A stretch of 64,000 nucleotides of DNA, from positions 29,618,992 to 29,682,991 of the forward strand of contig NC_135998.1 of assembly GCF_048128805.1 (NCBI RefSeq), read 5' to 3'. Made by a program: the position numbers and the translations under genes. Source of the DNA: Centroberyx gerrardi (taxonomy: Eukaryota > Chordata > Actinopteri > Beryciformes > Berycidae). The notes beneath the pieces were generated by a model. That model had not been told where the DNA came from and did not search any database. It saw only the letters and a list, made by a program, of their open reading frames with translations. The stretch's first letter is position 1, and every line of letters starts with the position of its first letter. Of the stretch, positions 23,209 through 36,445 are shown in pieces.

Positions 23209-23365
23209 AGATAAGATTAAACTTTATTGATCCCAGTGAGGAAATTGAGCACCAGCAAATAGAAATAAAGAATAAATAAGGAGAAGAAGAAAAAAAGAAT
23301 AAAAATGAACTTTTCAGACTGAAATATAAACAAGTCCCGAGGTGCAAATATTTCTTGAAATTTCT
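23209..23365 (+). repeat. TTTATTGATCC-type interspersed repeat, copy 1
   Basis: AAACTTTATTGATCCCAGTG followed by AGGAAATTGAG and an A-rich body matches a common teleost repeat. A second copy with GCACTTTATTGATCTCC and GGGGAAATTTG lies at 53452-53590 in an sptan1 intron. The family was not identified. Confidence 0.6.
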
Positions 23366-24325
23366 TGTAAGACCTTTCACAATTTAAAATATTTATGCGT
23401 TCGATATATGGTTTTAGATGAAAAAGAGAATGTCCTGTAATTGTATATTGTCATATAATTTCCCTGACTGGAAAGTAGTGTAATGTATTATAGTTTTCAA
23501 ATGATTTTTGTATATTTCTAATACAGTTTCACCTGAATAGACATTTTGTAGTTGTGTGTATTGTAGTTGTGTATTGTTGGTATTTGAATCACATTTAGTG
23601 TTTCATGTTGTGATGATTTATGTTATTTATGCTTTTATTTTATCTCATCTCACTATTGTAACTTTCTGTATTCTTGCCTCAGTTATGCAGTTTTTCTTCT
23701 CTCCAGTTTATTTTAGAATCACATTTAAGGTTTTATTGATTACTTTTAAAGTAACAAATAGTTTATTACTGGCTGTACAGAAGTGTAGTCCATAAAGCTT
23801 TTTTGACAGCCTCAGTCAGTGGTGGCTGGCCTGTAGGGGGCGCCAGGGCGCTGCCCCACCTAGACTTTAACTGGGAAAAAAATATTTTTTTCAAGGGCTT
23901 TTCAAGGGTTTTTAATTTAGGATGTGAGGATGTGGTCGCCTATAGTGTTGTTATTTTTATAGTGTTGTACATTTGTATTATAATATTGCCATTACATAGT
24001 CTGCTATTTCTGCTTTGCTGCGTGGGGCTTAATGGAGTCAGATTCACACCGTCCCTTTATAATAGCTGATTGTTAATATATTTGTTGGTTCCTTTTATCT
24101 TACTGGTCTTTGTTTAAAAGGTGCCATGCCAGTATAGTTTCTTCTTCTTCCTCATCTACTTCCACTTCTACTACTACTATAATATACTAATTAGGGCTGT
24201 GTAAACTGCGATGACAAAAGATTAATTAAGGTGTTTCATTATAATCACCTTTGTGCCAATGTTGAGCTCGGAGACTGTCGGTTGTTTTCGGTAATGGTCG
24301 GTTCTTTCCGTACAGCTGCAGTGAA

Positions 24326-24333
24326 TGACGTCA
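24326..24333 (+). promoter_or_regulatory. sptan1: CRE (TGACGTCA) in the sptan1 promoter
   Basis: A full palindromic cAMP-response element lies 38 bp before the inferred exon 1. An uninterrupted A29 tract at 24342-24370 separates it from the exon. Promoter assignment is inferred from the downstream exon and donor; no TATA box is seen. Confidence 0.6.
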
Positions 24334-24339
24334 CATTCC

Positions 24340-24370
<31 letters not shown>

Positions 24371-24460
24371 CAGCCATCCCAGCTAGCTAGCAGAGGTCTC
24401 ACCCTTCGTCTTCGATCCGCCTCGACACCACTTCGCAAGCTCTATACAAGATAGACTGAG
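24371..24460 (+). other. sptan1: sptan1 exon 1, non-coding (5' boundary not determined)
   Basis: A C/G-richer 90-bp block without ATG ends in GACTGAG|GTACGA, a good donor at 24461. Exon 2 at 36443 opens with AAA and the start codon. A first intron of about 12 kb after a non-coding exon fits vertebrate SPTAN1. The exon is inferred from composition, donor and position, not from transcripts. Confidence 0.5.
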
Positions 24461-27400
24461 GTACGAAAATTGGTTTTATTTTTTTTAACGATATGTCAAT
24501 TTTAAAACAAATTCATTAAAATAATGCATAACTTTCTATCTCAGAAGCCCTGTCCTGTTAATTAAATTTGTGTCCCCTCTCTGCAAGCTAACCTATGGGT
24601 CCGCTAACGGTTAGCTCGTTGGCTAACGTTAACGTTAGCTGCAAGCACTCCTTTTGTTGAATGATATTCACGTGAAACTACTGCAAGGGAAATGCAAACA
24701 TATTATTAAGCACAGTAGAGGAAAAAAATCTCACATTCTCGCCACTTTGCCTCTTTGCTTTAGGTCAGCTAACATCTTACCCTAACGTTACCTGCTGACA
24801 TTAACGTTAGCTTGCTTTGACACTGTCCGAGCTCCGTTGCATTCAAATGATTGATTCAGCGTTGCGATGTCGAGATATTTGAGTCAACGTTTGCAGACTG
24901 TATGATATTAATTGTTTCTTTTGTTAAAATGTCCATGATATATTGGCGAGCATAAACCTAGTGTTAGCCGCCAGCTCCTGCCTGCTAGTTCGTTAACTTA
25001 GTTATATAACGTTAGCTTTGCACAATTGTTATCTGATACACCAAGATTCGTGTAACTAACGTTAGATCTTCCCCTATCGTTTGTAGATGATGTGCAAATG
25101 AATAAAAATGGCTATATAGCTGATTACAGTATCTTGTCGGCCATAGCTGAACGGGACCCGCCCAGCGCAGTTGGAATACCTCTGAACAAATGGCCCCAGC
25201 TGTCAGTCCTATTAACTTACATTCATTCAAATATTGACAGCGTCAAGGTTAATTATTTATACTTACGTCTTCAGGCAGTTGGATATTTTGTTCTCAAATG
25301 CATAGGAAGTTTGTAAGACGGCTCTGTCGAATAGACTGGCATTGCATTACATCTTTTTTCTTTACGAGCGTTACTGAGGCCTTGTAAAGACCTGGTGATT
25401 GTAACAGAGCACATCTGAATGTATGTGGTTAACAGGAAAACGACTGTGGACAATCATTGCCTTAAGATAATATCCAAAGAGGTAGAGAGGGCTGCTACAT
25501 AGTTGGACTTGTGAAAATGTGGACACGCTGTGTTACACCAAAGCAACTGACTGACTGTCCCGACCACAGCCTTTAAGGGTGGTGCCAAATTACTGACATA
25601 CCAGATGCCCCTCCAGTTCAGATAGAAGGCTGTATAGCATTCAACCCTCAGGATTAGCATTGAAGATCTGTATGAAATGTGGCCAAAAGGGCTGTAATAC
25701 TGTATAATTTTCCACACCATGGTAATAAAATGACAGGACATTGGGTACATTTCCATGAACACTACACTCTGGTTATTGTGAATAATCACATTAAGGCAAT
25801 GGTCCAATTGTTTACGAAATTTTCCCCAATAACCTGCGTTTACATGGATTTAATTGATAGAAGGGTTAGTTTAATCAGAGAAGGATGTGAGGCAATGAGA
25901 TCCAGCCTGCAGTCATCCAAATATCAGACAAAAAAATTCAGAACATTATGGCAGACTGCATTGATGTGCTTACAGAGCACATCAGTGTGAGTGGTGATTT
26001 TCTCAGTGTTGGCTGAAAGCAGAATACGTCATGATGTAATTATGTAGCACATGACGTGAGTGTTGCCATGTTGTCATTAAACGCATTGCCTCTGCCTCTG
26101 ACCTTTTAACACAAGCTTACATGCAAAAAACGTTATGAAATCAGACTAAGATCCCTTTATGACCACAAAAATTGAAAGGTTGAGCTGAAGTCTAGGTGTG
26201 TTAATCGAGTTAGGAGTACATCGATTATGACCTTACACTTGCCATAGTGCGAGTATTGACTTTAATCAGAGAAGATCAGATTGTTAGTGTGCATGTAAAA
26301 GTATGTGATATGCAGTACTGCCCCAGTCGTATTATGCAAACAAGTGCTGAAGCTGATCAAGTAGGTAGCCTTGCCTAAGCATACCCCATCTTTTCTAAAA
26401 CACTAGCTCCAAGTGTGTCCTGAAGGCCTAGGCTATATATCGCCTTTCATGTTTTTAATTGTCCTAATCCATTGTCCTGATCTCTGGTTGATCAGCTGCC
26501 CTCATCTCTTCTATGGAGAAAATAGCTTATATATAACATATTACATAGGCTACATATGTAGAAGCACTGCTTATACAACAATGTGATTTAGTATAAGATG
26601 CCACATACCATCATAAAAAGATTTCATCATACATCAATGTATGGTAGCAGTCCATGGTAACTAGAGGTTTGCTGTGAAGCCTGAGCCCTAAACCCAAAAT
26701 TAAAACATTCCTATTTAAAAGGCATAGTTGTCTATGTTCTGTCTCGCCTCTCAGAACGGACACTGAACAGAACACAACAGACACAACGTGTTACGTAGCT
26801 GCTATGCAAATAAATTGATGGAAAGGAAATTACTGAGCTAGGCCAATAATAATTAAAAACTTATCGAAGGCTATCTTCCTTCCAACTTCCCATAGAGGGC
26901 CTGTCACACATCTCACACAACCAGATATTCCTGGACCAGCTTTTGCATCTGAGAAGAGGGGTTTTATGAAAAGTTGCACCTAAGATGTTAGGATTTATGG
27001 TTTAAGTTATTTTTTTCACAATAATACTTTATATTCTTTATTATTGCTAAATAAAGAATAGACCTGATTTGTAGAAAATGACTTTTGTCGACTATGGCAC
27101 TGTGGCTGTGATTTAAAAGAAAGCTGACTTGGCATTAATGACATTAACTTTACCAACCCTGCAGTAAGCCTCTTAGTCCTGCAGTATGTTGGTACTGCAG
27201 GTGTTGTTGCCGCCCTAGTGGCCAATTCTCTTAGCGGCTCTCGTGGGTTAACAAAAGTAAAAGCATTGGTGGAACTGTAGAAAATGCTTTATATTGTTGT
27301 TTTATTATACACAAGTTGCATAGGTAGGAATTTGATACGCCACTATTGTGTCTTTGTGTGGCTTTTCTGGCCTTAGCGTTTATGTCAGAACGCCATATGG

Positions 27401-30400
27401 CAATATCTTTTACATCCCAGTTGGATTCTCACTGTGGGTTCCTGGGTTTATTTCCTGGGTTTTATAGTTTGTAATAGGGGTGTAAAAAAAGCATTGGATC
27501 GTTTTGAAGTTGGAAAGGCAACTGCATCGATTTGAAAAGTTGGGATCGATTAATATTTCATGATGGTGTTTTGTGAGCTCTTTGTTCTGCAGAGCTAAAT
27601 AGAAGGTGGAAAGGGAGTAGGCTAGAGAGTGGAGTTATTATACTTTTTGGATGTATCGAAATGAATCAAATTGTGGGCAGAATATTAGATTTTATGATGC
27701 ATTGAATCTTTGCTGAAAGAATCTAAATTGAATCGTTGTTTGATTGAATCGTTAGATTCGTTACACCCCTCGTTTGTAATTTTTATAGTTTGCATCTAAT
27801 AAAACGCTCCCCTTTAATAAAATGGGTCAGAAATGCAAACTGAAATTTATAATGTAACATAAATTATCATGGAGATAGAATATTATTTATCCACAAATAT
27901 TTTCGATTTATTTTGTTATCCCATATCTCAAAACTTGCATTGTGATCCTACGGCATACGGAATGGAAAACTCACCAGTTTAAATGATCGGTGCAAAGACT
28001 CCAACTATGAATGAGAATTGGGCTAATCTGAATTAGAGGAGATTGAGAGGAGGAATGACATCATGGGATGACAGAGTTGAAATAAGAGAGAATTGTGGAA
28101 AACTGGAAAAAATGGCAATGTTAAGTATGGTAGCCAGGGAGGAAACCTCATTGTCACAGACAGGCTAGCTACATTATATTTCTCATTATAGTCACACCAG
28201 CCATCCCCCCTTGTCCTGGCATGTTCCATTATTCATGTGCTTTGTGTCCCAGGACGAGATGTGGGATGCTTTCTCAACACATATTTCAACTGATTCTGTT
28301 TTGTCTGTTTGGAGTTTTTTAAACTGTTGGCCGGGCGAACAACCACAGCTCTTGTAGGGACACTGCAAAAAGGACGATGAATATGCATTTGTTGTTTTTC
28401 CAATAAATGCTGCTAGTGTCCAGTATTTAGCAGGCATGATCTATAGGATGCGGGACAGCATTACCCGAACCTGGGTATTGAATTGACTGGAGGAAATTCA
28501 CATCTATTAGTATATATATATTATATTACTATAAGTGTCTAATGCAAAATAGACCTATTACAACCTTTAGTCCAATGCATTAGCCTCACAGCACTGTAGC
28601 TAAAAGGCCATTCGAGGGCTTGGTCCAATGATTTGTGCTTGGTCAGCTCTGTCTGCAGTCATTTGTAATTGACCTCTGTGGTAAAATAGCATCAGATTAG
28701 AATGTGGAATGCATTGCTTTATAACTTTAGACATTTTTAGACATTTAAATTGACTTTGCTATTTTGCCTGCACTACAGTGAATTCAATCCTACATACTAC
28801 ACTTGCAAGGTTCCCTCTGAACTTCTGTCAAGTTGTACCTAATCCTTTTGTAACCCAATCTAGTGATTGTGTCTGCCTGTTCCCAACACCCTAAGGAGTG
28901 TCTTTTTTATCGTGATGTAAGGGCAGTGTGACCATGACCCAAATAGGAAATAGGCCTCCCTGTCCCCAGGGTTGTCAGCCTCTCAGGTCTGGTGTTGGGC
29001 CTGCAGTCTGCCTCTGCTAACTCATTGTCATTCTGTTGTTGGCATGTACTTCTTTTCAGACAAACATAAATGTCTTGAAAAAGAGCAGCGTTGTTTCTCT
29101 CTCAAATGCACCACGGCCCTCTCAGCTGAGAATTTACCCTAATGAATTCCAAACATAATGGTTCCTGTGACCAACATCTTTACATTCTGACTGCTATTAA
29201 TTTCTCTTTACTGCTCAATGTTATGCCCTGTAGCCCGCCAACACAGATACTCAACATGTCCACGTTTACTAAACCCAAACTCAAGGTAACAACCGTGTTT
29301 GTCTCACCACTGTGTGCTTTTGTGTGTGTGTGTGTGCCTCTGTGTGTTTCCAATACACCTGTACTTTTGCATTGCGCAGGAGAGAACGTTCGAGAGCAGG
29401 ACAGTGGCGATGTTGTTTTGCTGAATAACGGGATGGGGAATGGTGAGAGGGAGGGGTGGGAGGCAGCAAGTAGAGAGAGAGAGACGCATGGGCTGGGCTA
29501 AGTCTTGGCTTGCTCTCTGTACAGCCTAGCCACTGCAGGGGCAATGCGTCTGTCTGCCTGCGCTGCAGAGAGCTTGAGACTTTGGTTCCTCAATCACTAT
29601 CAGCCTCTAATGGAGTGTACAACAGACACACAGGCTGCTGCAGACATGTGATGTTGCCACAGACGTAGCCTTTTGATCAGCCAAGATACGTACAAGGAGA
29701 CCAGAGGATCCCGACTAGAGAAAGCTCATGTGTGTATGGTTTGGTTTTGGAATATTTGTCGTCTTGTTTTCATCCTGTCAAACTCTCAATTCAGATCTGT
29801 CAATCTGAAATTGTAATTTGTTTGGGTTAAATTGAATTCCATGAGGATTTGGTAAGTGGCTGGCGGTCTGAATTGTGCATGCGTTTATCTGTTTCTTTTT
29901 GCAAAATGGGCTGTAGCTGAGGTCTTAGTTTATACTGAGCCGGGACTATCCTGGCTTACCAGTGAATAGCGTTATGCTCGTACTCATTATGGAAGAATAG
30001 ACATAAGCTCATTTTTACTGCATGCATTTTGTTAGCGTGACATTCTTTGCATGAAAAGGAAACCTGGACTTTGCCTGAAATAAACTGGATGAAGGTACTG
30101 ATGAGCCTAACCCAGGCATTTCAAAGTTTGAGACAGTGGGCGTTCCGTGGGAGTTAACAGCGTCTCCCCCCATTTGTTAGTTTGCATGCATCTAGAGGCC
30201 TGCTCGTTATCAGCCTGATTGGGACAGTGACTGACTAGTTGGCTGGCCTGAGAGGAGCCTCTCTCGGCCCTGTGATGCCAGGCCAAGACCCGGCGAATAT
30301 TCAGACATCGCAGAGTTTGCCAGGTCTCACGCTCTCATTAGTGCTTCTTTGTAAACCTGATATTGAGGTCGTTGAGCATTGACAGAGCCCATTCATGTAA

Positions 30401-33400
30401 AAATCCAGTTTCAATATGTATCTCATATTGTTTTTAACACCTTTAGTCAGTTATTCACTGTGAACACGCGCTCTGCCACTTGTTAAAGGCTACTGACGTC
30501 AAAAACCTTGAAATCTTGGGCAAACAACTGGAGATTAAGACATAGCCTAGACTATACGCTTCCTCATACTTTATCTAACCAGAGTGTGACAGGCTATATA
30601 TCATTTCTGATCTCTATCTGAAGGACAGTAATTGTTTTTGTTTCTTTGAACAATGGAATTAAATTGAAGTATGAAATATATGTATAGAGTGAAAGAAAAG
30701 TGTGCATTTTTTTTTTTTTTCACTGACTCATTGCAGTACCAGTAGCAGTGTTTTGTCTCCTTGTGTTTCCATGCCTGCCACGAAACTTACTCACATGTCT
30801 CACACTTTGAAAATTTCTGGCTTAACCTATAATTCAGGCATGTTCTGAAAAATAGGCTCAATCAGTGGGCTCATGTTTGCAGTTTGGTGTGTTTTGAAGC
30901 TTTTTACATCACTGGTCATTTGACACAGGGCGTCGACTAGGGCTTATTATCACAACTTGCACGCAAGATTGCAGAGTAATTCGAATTACTACAAATTTAA
31001 ACTTGTGCTTTTAATGGGCAAGTATCGTAGTAGTTTCTCATTCATTTAGATATATTGTATGAAAATTCCTCAGTGGGTGCGACTGCTTAAATGAACTCTT
31101 TCCTCATGAAATACACTTCTGGCTGGCCATGTTGTAAAGCCAAAGGTAATGACAGTCAAGCTGCGGGGCGTGCAAAGTTCAATACAAGGAAGGGGGAAAG
31201 AGGCATTGTTGTTCTTGAATAGGCTCGCCTTGTCCCATGGGACTCTCCCATTTCCTGTAAATTCCTTTAGCTTCTATCCTCCCAGTATGGCATCACCGTG
31301 ACCCCTCTCCATAACAGATGGTTCACCATAGTAACTGGGAGTCGGTATGTGAATTACTTCATCCAATTCTCTATGGACCTCTGACAAGGCGTCCAGAATA
31401 GGCCTTTGCAATATATTAATCTACTGGAAAGATGCAGAGCTCTCCAGGAAAGAGCCTGATGTCCGGGTGTAGCCTTGCTTCATCGTTACAACTACATCCA
31501 AGATTGGTTTACTTACTTAGCTAACTAGCTTCCATTTATTGGATGGTTGCATTCATCATTTATAAGATTGATGTGAGGCTTAGCCCTCTGCAATCAGCAG
31601 GAGTGACTGTTTTCAGACTAGAGTTCAGTCTTAACTTGGAATTTAACCTCCCGATTCCCACCTTGGGTAATGCACTTCATTTTGAAGTTATAGTCTAACT
31701 TCTGGCCTTCTGTTAGCCTGTTTGTAGACACTGACATCCTCAACAGATAGGTCTATCAAGGAGTCAGGTGATCTATCCTTTCGTCCAAATGTATCTACTC
31801 CAACCTCCTCAAAATGTCCCTAGTCAAAGTAGCCAAACTCATAAACCTTAGAGAGTGTTCTGGACCAGGATAGCATTTAGTTGTCTAGCTATAGCTATAG
31901 CACGAACATCGATTTGTTGATACCAGTAAGCCATCGCAGACCTAGGTAGAAGCTCTCAAATGAATTATCCAGGTCATTTGCGTAGTGTGTGGGCAATGAC
32001 TTTAATGGACTGCATCGATACCCATTGTCCTCCATACGTCCTCCCACACACTTGTGTGTTTTATCTCTTGGCAGAGCAGGTTTTCTCTGAACACTTAGAG
32101 GCAGCATGAGAGGCACACAGAGCCTCTATAAATACCCTATCTGTGGCATGGCTCTCTGAGAAAAGCCTGATTCTGAGCAGAGAGTGGGAAAAGATGGATG
32201 GCCAATTCACAGTGCAGCCCTGGTTGTCAAATCAGCTCAAGGAATACTCTTATTCCTCTACAAACCCAGAAACAACTTACCTCATCGTAAAAAATCGTTG
32301 CACTGTGCAAGTTGCACTCTTCTGCATTCTTAAGCTAGGGCAGTTCAGAAAGCTGGTCAGACAACGGGGACAAAGAAGGGCATCACACATGAAGAAGAGG
32401 GGTCACACACTACCTGATTCTATCAAAAACACTTTCCCATTCGTTCAGAACAGTGTAAATACATTTACAAAATAGCTGTTCTGTCGGTTCTTACTTCATG
32501 GGGCAGAAGCTGCAGTTTACATTTACCTTACAAATGTATTTTGAAGTGACGCCATTACAAGAATAACACTGATGAGGAATTTTGTATGAAACTTCTTTCA
32601 TTTAGAAAAGAATATAACAAAAAAAGACGTCGTTTGTTATGTTCTTTTCTATCATTATATTGGTGTGCTGCTTTCTTTCAACTCGAACTCTGATCATTGA
32701 AGTCCAGCACCCAGCTACAAAGTAGCCTTTTGAAAGAAGCGCACCTGTTTCTATTTTGTACTTCTTTCATTTAGTTTGCAATTGCATACTTATGTGGACT
32801 AATCCAGGCATGTTGCCATTTTGTAACATTTTATATGAGATTTATTCTTCCAAAAGAAATTGTAAAGCAATCAGGAGTCGTTGAACTTTTTCACTTTGAT
32901 GTCATGTGTGAATGAGGGCCAGAGTAAAAATTTTAGAAGACCTAGTAACATAACAGACAGTTTCTGCTGTTGGCCAATCACAAAATTCTAAATAACCAAT
33001 AGTTTACAGATAATTTAGTTTTCACTCATTCACATACAGAGAAAGGCATCCGCAGTGTCCTGTCAAGAATTTGTAATTTGCTGTTTCTGTGGCTGTAAAA
33101 GCCGTTGGTTGGACTTTGAAAGGCCGGTGACTTTCAGAGTCATTGGCAGCTGGCATCTATTCAAAGTTCCCTCCCAACATTAAAATTGAATGAGCCTGGA
33201 AGAAAGGGAGTAAGGGTTACATGAACACAGCAATCCTTGGATCGGAAGCTTCCAGTACTGCTGGCTAATATCAGTATGTGTGGGTGTTTGTTGGAGAGAG
33301 TAGAAAAAAATACCCCGACGGAGGCAGCAGTAAGATGAAGAAAGAGTTGTTATCTTCTGATGCAAATTGGGAAGAAGTGCTATCAGCAGTTGCAGATGTA

Positions 33401-36400
33401 CTGTATTTAGGCACGTCAAATGGGCCTACGCACTCTACTATGAGGCAAATTAGGACTCTTCTTTTTTAGATATATTCAAGTCAATGAATACATTCCATTC
33501 TAATTGCTTCCCTTTTTACACTTTGAGCTTATAGGGAAAAACTATTCCACCTTAAAGACCTGCTGTTTTAACAGTGAGTTGATAGAATTTCACGTGGTTG
33601 TAAAATGTGCTGTGTCACTGCAGTAACTCAACAGCACACATCTACTGTTTAATTGCAGCCCAACCGGTACTTTTTTCTTTTCAAAGGACAAGATTTGAGA
33701 TCCGCTACATTTAGCATAATTCTACTGTAACAGAGAGGGAGAAGTTTAAAGGACTTGGGATTTGATATTTGATTGCTTTTAAGTAAATGCAGTTTTATAG
33801 TTAATGTCACTCATTACAACAAAATGAGAAAATATATACAGCTGCTGAAGACTATCATCGTTCATGGTGTCCTCTGAAAGTTTGTATTCAGGGTTGTCAA
33901 TAGAAAAATAGCGGTTGTGTGTGTCGTTACAGTTGGTTTTAATGTTAGGCCTTGTATTGGTCAGAGGGAGTGTCAGTCAGTCTGTCCCACTTCGGCTGAC
34001 ATTACTGTCCAGAACGGGGCTGAGGTCGGTTAAATCCCTGAGATGATGTAAGCCCTCGGTGAACTGGGGCAAGAGTTGGGGAATAGGTTGGGGGAGGGGA
34101 TGCTAGCTTTCGTTCTGGCCTATTACTTTTGTCAGGCGGTGTGCTGATGCCAGTAATCGGCTTATACACAGCAATACTACTATAATGTTTTTTCTGGATC
34201 TGCTTTGAGATTTAAACTGATACACATTGGACTCCATTTTTAGGGTCGCACTAAACCTCCTATCCCATTGGATAGCATATTGGTGTAAAAGGGTGTGGCC
34301 TGCTTGTCTGGAAAAGCTAATGGTGCCTCTGGGGACCAAAGCATCTCCCTCCTCTGGCTGTGCTGAATGGGATGCCGCCGCTGCACTGCTGACTCCACTA
34401 ATCCTCCCATTAAGCCTAGAGATGGACCATTCTACTGTCTCACATCCATCCATCCCTCTTTGTCTCACTGTCTGTCACGCCAACAAAAAGCCACGTTCAT
34501 CTGACAGCCCCCCCCCCCACCACACCCCACCCCGCACTCCTTTTGGGCATTAACTGTTAGGCTGACAGGCTGACTGTGCTATTTAGTCTGGGGTTTGGCT
34601 GACCTTGGCTCGGTCAGGCAGATCAATCTCTCTCTTTCTGTCTGTCTCTGCTGATGTGCACAGTCTGACAAATGTAGGGAAAACAAATTCTGGTTTACAG
34701 TGTGTAATATGGTGATCATGTGCTCTAAATTCCTCATTGGTGCAAGCCACCTAACAACCATATGGTAAAAGTCACTATCTTTTAATTATTTGAGTTGAAT
34801 TTCAGTTTCAGTCTAGTTTGTGACTGTCAGTTTGATCAAATATTTATTCACACATCATGACAATTGCTTGGCCAAGATTAGTGGTTCTCCCCCCTAACAT
34901 GAATGGCAGTGTGTGGCGATATTTATCAGTAAATCATATGCCTTCCAGTGACTTGACTTACTGTTTGGGGCTCTTCTCCCCTGCCATGCTGTTGTGTCAT
35001 TTCTTCTGTCTTTACTAGCTGCTATTCAGACTGTGCTGCCCATGCTTTGTTCATTGCCCGGTTCCCAGAAGCTAAGCCAATCTGGATGCCAGTACAAAGT
35101 CATGTTTAGTACCGTTTCAACGGGGTTGCTAGCTGGCCATTCCCACAGTTTGGGGCTATGGTGGTCATGGGATAAGAGGCATGGCGGACAGAGAAGCTGA
35201 CTGCAGCGATCCCATTGTTGTGTGAAGCCTGGTGACTGTTCAGATGCATGTGGAATTTCCGCCCCCACCCCGTTTGGCATTTTAGTGTTTCAGCTGCTAG
35301 CCCCATGGCCACTCGGCTTGAGGCAGGATGGGGGATTTTTGTTTGGACAACCAGCCTTGTCCCTTTTATATCCTGTCTCATAGTTCCATGCCCAGTTTCT
35401 GTGCTAGGAGATGGTGTAGTAGTTAAGGGGCCTGGCTCTGGAGCCACATGTACTCTAGTCTGTACATAATCCCCCTAAAACTTTCTCTCCTTTGTACAAA
35501 CTGTCTTTTGACTCCAACATTGCTGTGCTTTGATGTGTGAAGAAGGCCTGGTAAAATTGGAAGTGGTCTTATCAGGGAAAGTAGAAATGTCAAAATGTCA
35601 AGAGTTTGAAGAGTAGGATATGTGAGCTCATCTGCCGTTGGATAGTATCTGTGAATAGTATGGTATCTGAGAACAAATGCACTTCATAGTTGTAAATAAG
35701 AAGATGGGAAGATTGCTGAATATAACCTCTGTGAGGGATGCCTACGTTGCCATAGCAATCTCTATTGGGACTTGAAAGAAATGCAGTCATTAGACAAGCC
35801 TATTCAAACGCATACAGCAGGAGCCATCTGATATAGTCTCTAGACAAGATGGCTTGTCTGAATTTTCTTTTTATTCAGTTTATTCTCATAGATTGTCAAT
35901 ATTTGGGCAGCTTGACCAGGTAAATTAAGTTGTCCAAGTAAATGTGTGTTTTTAGATTCATTTCAGGTGCTGTTATGCACAAAGCTGGCATTCCTGGATG
36001 TAATTTAAACCGATGGAGTAGCAAACTAAGATTTAAATGTCCCATTTTGTACAAAACTGTTTATTCCTTGCCCTTCAATATTTTGTCATTGTATCGAATA
36101 GCTGAGAAAATGTGAAATCTGAAACACCTCCCATTTTGCCATGGTTTCCTTATGTAGAAATCATGTGATTCTGCAATCCGTTATGATTTGGAGCCCTTAG
36201 TGACATCACTCAGGGCTGGCGATCTGCATTTGACCGCCTAGAGACTTTAGTGCCTGAAAAAATATGAGATACTGTGCTGGCCAAATTTGGCCGCCAAATG
36301 AAACAACATTCCAGCCCCCTCACCCTGCACAACCTGTGTGAAACACTGAATCATAAACAAGTCTCCAAAATGGCTAGAAACACTGAGCTTTTTGTACATT

Positions 36401-36442
36401 TCCAAAGGTTTTGATGAAGCTTTTCTCTTGTTTGCTCCCCAG
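24461..36442 (+). other. sptan1: sptan1 intron 1 (12 kb)
   Basis: Short open frames exist on both strands (for example 29142-29501 and 34227-34553), but none resembles a known protein or shows exon-like boundaries. The intron contains a hAT MITE at 27475-27771. A possible decayed element with CGTTTACATG-like ends spans about 25830-26300. Such a large first intron commonly carries enhancers, but I see no motif strong enough to call one. Confidence 0.5.
27475..27771. mobile_element. hAT-type MITE in sptan1 intron 1
   Basis: The ends are AGGGGTGTAA at the left and TTACACCCCT at the right, with the same 8-bp flank GTTTGTAA on both sides (27467-27474 and 27772-27779). The 297-bp interior carries several GAATC/GATTC words and no transposase. 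The duplication places it firmly in the hAT superfamily. Confidence 0.85.
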
Positions 36443-36445
36443 AAA

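Larger units (their letters stand above)
20770..24300. other. Intergenic region between odf2 and sptan1
   Basis: There is no supported gene here, in particular no GLE1-like coding sequence, although GLE1 lies between these two genes in mammals. It holds interspersed repeat copy B (21019-21205), tandem CTCATG units at about 21934-21962, a LINE tail with (ATCT)n (22110-22534), and a TTTATTGATCC-type repeat (23209-23365). Near 23817 is a GGGGGCGCCAGGGCGC motif that resembles the end of a known fish repeat class. Confidence 0.6.

Noticed and set aside
25830..26300. Possible element with CGTTTACATG at the left and GCATGTAAA at the right
   Set aside because: Inverted match too short and interrupted, with no clear target duplication; left as a note in the intron entry.
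29142..29501. 119-codon open frame in sptan1 intron 1
   Set aside because: It contains low-complexity VCVCVPLCV from a TG repeat, resembles no family, and has no splice context or conserved motif.
32143..32475. 110-codon plus-strand frame in sptan1 intron 1
   Set aside because: No recognisable motif and no acceptor or donor flanks; consistent with chance in a long intron.
34227..34553. 108-codon frame overlapping a 121-codon frame on the other strand
   Set aside because: The residues look random, the frames shadow each other, and a run of C codons ends it. No domain is seen.
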